This document shows, piece by piece, positions 63,410-64,000 of a stretch of 64,000 nt of DNA; position 1 is the stretch's first letter; each line of letters opens with the position of its first letter. Below the pieces are notes generated by a model, which saw only the letters and a list, made by a program, of their open reading frames with translations, did not search any database and was not told the DNA's origin. Source of the DNA: Pseudomonas triticicola (GTDB taxonomy: Bacteria > Pseudomonadota > Gammaproteobacteria > Pseudomonadales > Pseudomonadaceae); the NCBI RefSeq assembly GCF_019145375.1, contig NZ_JAHSTX010000001.1, positions 1,587,001-1,651,000 on the forward strand. Direction: 5' to 3'. Both the position numbers and the translations under genes were made by a program.

Positions 63410-64000
63410 ATGCAGAGAACACTTATAAATATCGGCCCCAGACAGGTTGCGGGTTTCTGTCTGGCGCTGACCGCTTTCGAACTGCTCACTTACATGGCCA
63501 GCGACGTGATCATGCCAGCGATGCTGGACGTCACCACCGACCTCGAAGCGGACGCGCGGCATGTTCCCCATGCATTCAATCTTTATCTGTTGGGTGGTGT
63601 TTGCCTGCAATGGTTGCTCGGCCCGTTGTCCGATCAATACGGCCGACGGCCATTGTTATTGTCGGGTAGCGCACTGTTCGGGTTGGCGTGCGCGGCAGTT
63701 TTTTTCGCTGGCAGTATTGAAGCGTTCAACCTGTTGCGTCTGTTGCAGGGCATGGGGCTGGGATTCGTCGTCGCCGTGAGCTACCCGGCATTGCAGGAGG
63801 TTTTTTGCGAAGCCGACGCCGTCAGGCTGATGGCGTTGCTAGGCAATGTTGCGTTGTTATCGCCGTTGCTCGGGCCGCTGCTTGGCATCCTGCTGCTGGA
63901 ATGGCTGAGCTGGCGGGAAATTTTTCTGCTGCTGGGATGCACAGCAGCGCTGGTCTGGCTCGGCCTGTTGCTGTGGATGCCGGAAACCGTAGGCGTCGAG
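63410..64000 (+). CDS. MFS multidrug transporter (MdfA/Bcr-like), truncated by the window end
   Basis: The first 197 residues of a 12-segment major facilitator. The signature LLGPLSDQYGRRPLLLSG is the loop 2-3 motif of drug antiporters, and the N-terminal helix LTAFELLTYMASDVIMPAM contains an acidic residue in helix 1 as in MdfA. ATG 63410 is six bases after AGGG; ATG 63404 is an alternative. The gene is open to the end of the window. Substrate unknown. Confidence 0.85.
   Translation, partial: MQRTLINIGPRQVAGFCLALTAFELLTYMASDVIMPAMLDVTTDLEADARHVPHAFNLYLLGGVCLQWLLGPLSDQYGRRPLLLSGSALFGLACAAVFFAGSIEAFNLLRLLQGMGLGFVVAVSYPALQEVFCEADAVRLMALLGNVALLSPLLGPLLGILLLEWLSWREIFLLLGCTAALVWLGLLLWMPETVGVE

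Noticed and set aside
1..64000. tRNA, rRNA, insertion sequences, prophage
   Set aside because: I looked for cloverleaf-type and conserved rRNA sequences and for transposase or integrase motifs and saw none.

Overview
The window looks like a chromosomal segment of a Pseudomonas of the P. fluorescens group. The evidence is the GC-rich coding sequence, a complete fap (functional amyloid) operon, a PvdQ-type pyoverdine-maturation acylase, LpxO, the short-form gnd next to zwf, DpkA, and many dispersed Pseudomonas REP-type palindromes (GTGGGAGCGAGCCTGCTCGCGAA and two other families). I saw no rRNA, tRNA, transposase, phage gene or CRISPR array. All identifications come from reading the sequence and remembering protein families; no database was searched.

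Layout. 0.2-5.5 kb: TSUP transporter, NudC, dienoyl-CoA isomerase-like crotonase, PQQ-type sugar dehydrogenase, small exported protein and Ku. 5.6-12 kb: LpxO, a small tail-anchored protein, an NPPY methyltransferase paired with a heme-oxygenase-fold iron enzyme, a ZIP transporter and a zinc alcohol dehydrogenase. 12-20 kb: ABC-F protein, MFS exporter, alpha/beta hydrolase, azoreductase with divergent LysR, YjbR, DUF1294 and UppP. 20-24.6 kb: a Cache-domain chemoreceptor, then a 1.5-kb tandem array of a ~124-bp palindromic unit (12 copies) that ends about 50 bp before a pnuC-ribosylnicotinamide kinase operon. 24.9-30 kb: fapABCDEF, with a sigma-54-like promoter and inverted repeats upstream of fapA and an intrinsic terminator between fapC and fapD. 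30-34 kb: a 729-residue mosaic protein of unknown role and a sigma-54 enhancer-binding regulator. 34-38 kb: small hypothetical, delta-60 beta-propeller and NhaB.

38-49 kb: gnd-zwf-HAD operon with two 4-base overlaps, CptA phosphoethanolamine transferase, small exported protein, GNAT, a frameshifted DinB gene, ZapE, NCS2 permease and a LEA-type lipoprotein. 49-53 kb: nitrilase-family hydrolase with divergent LysR, two small proteins and DpkA. 53.5-58.4 kb: one 1616-residue protein with four copies of an internal module and a C-terminal HELSH metallopeptidase-like motif; I consider it the most interesting gene of the window. 58.4-64 kb: PepSY protein, a FecR-like anti-sigma without an adjacent sigma gene, pvdQ, a Fur-like winged-helix protein, a small membrane protein and an MFS transporter cut by the window end.

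Themes: envelope and surface biology (Fap fibres, LpxO and CptA lipid modification, UppP), redox and carbon metabolism (Zwf/Gnd, AzoR, PQQ dehydrogenase), NAD precursor salvage (PnuC plus kinase, NudC) and iron/pyoverdine (PvdQ, FecR-like). The accessory pieces are the 729-residue and 1616-residue proteins, the beta-propeller and the repeat arrays.
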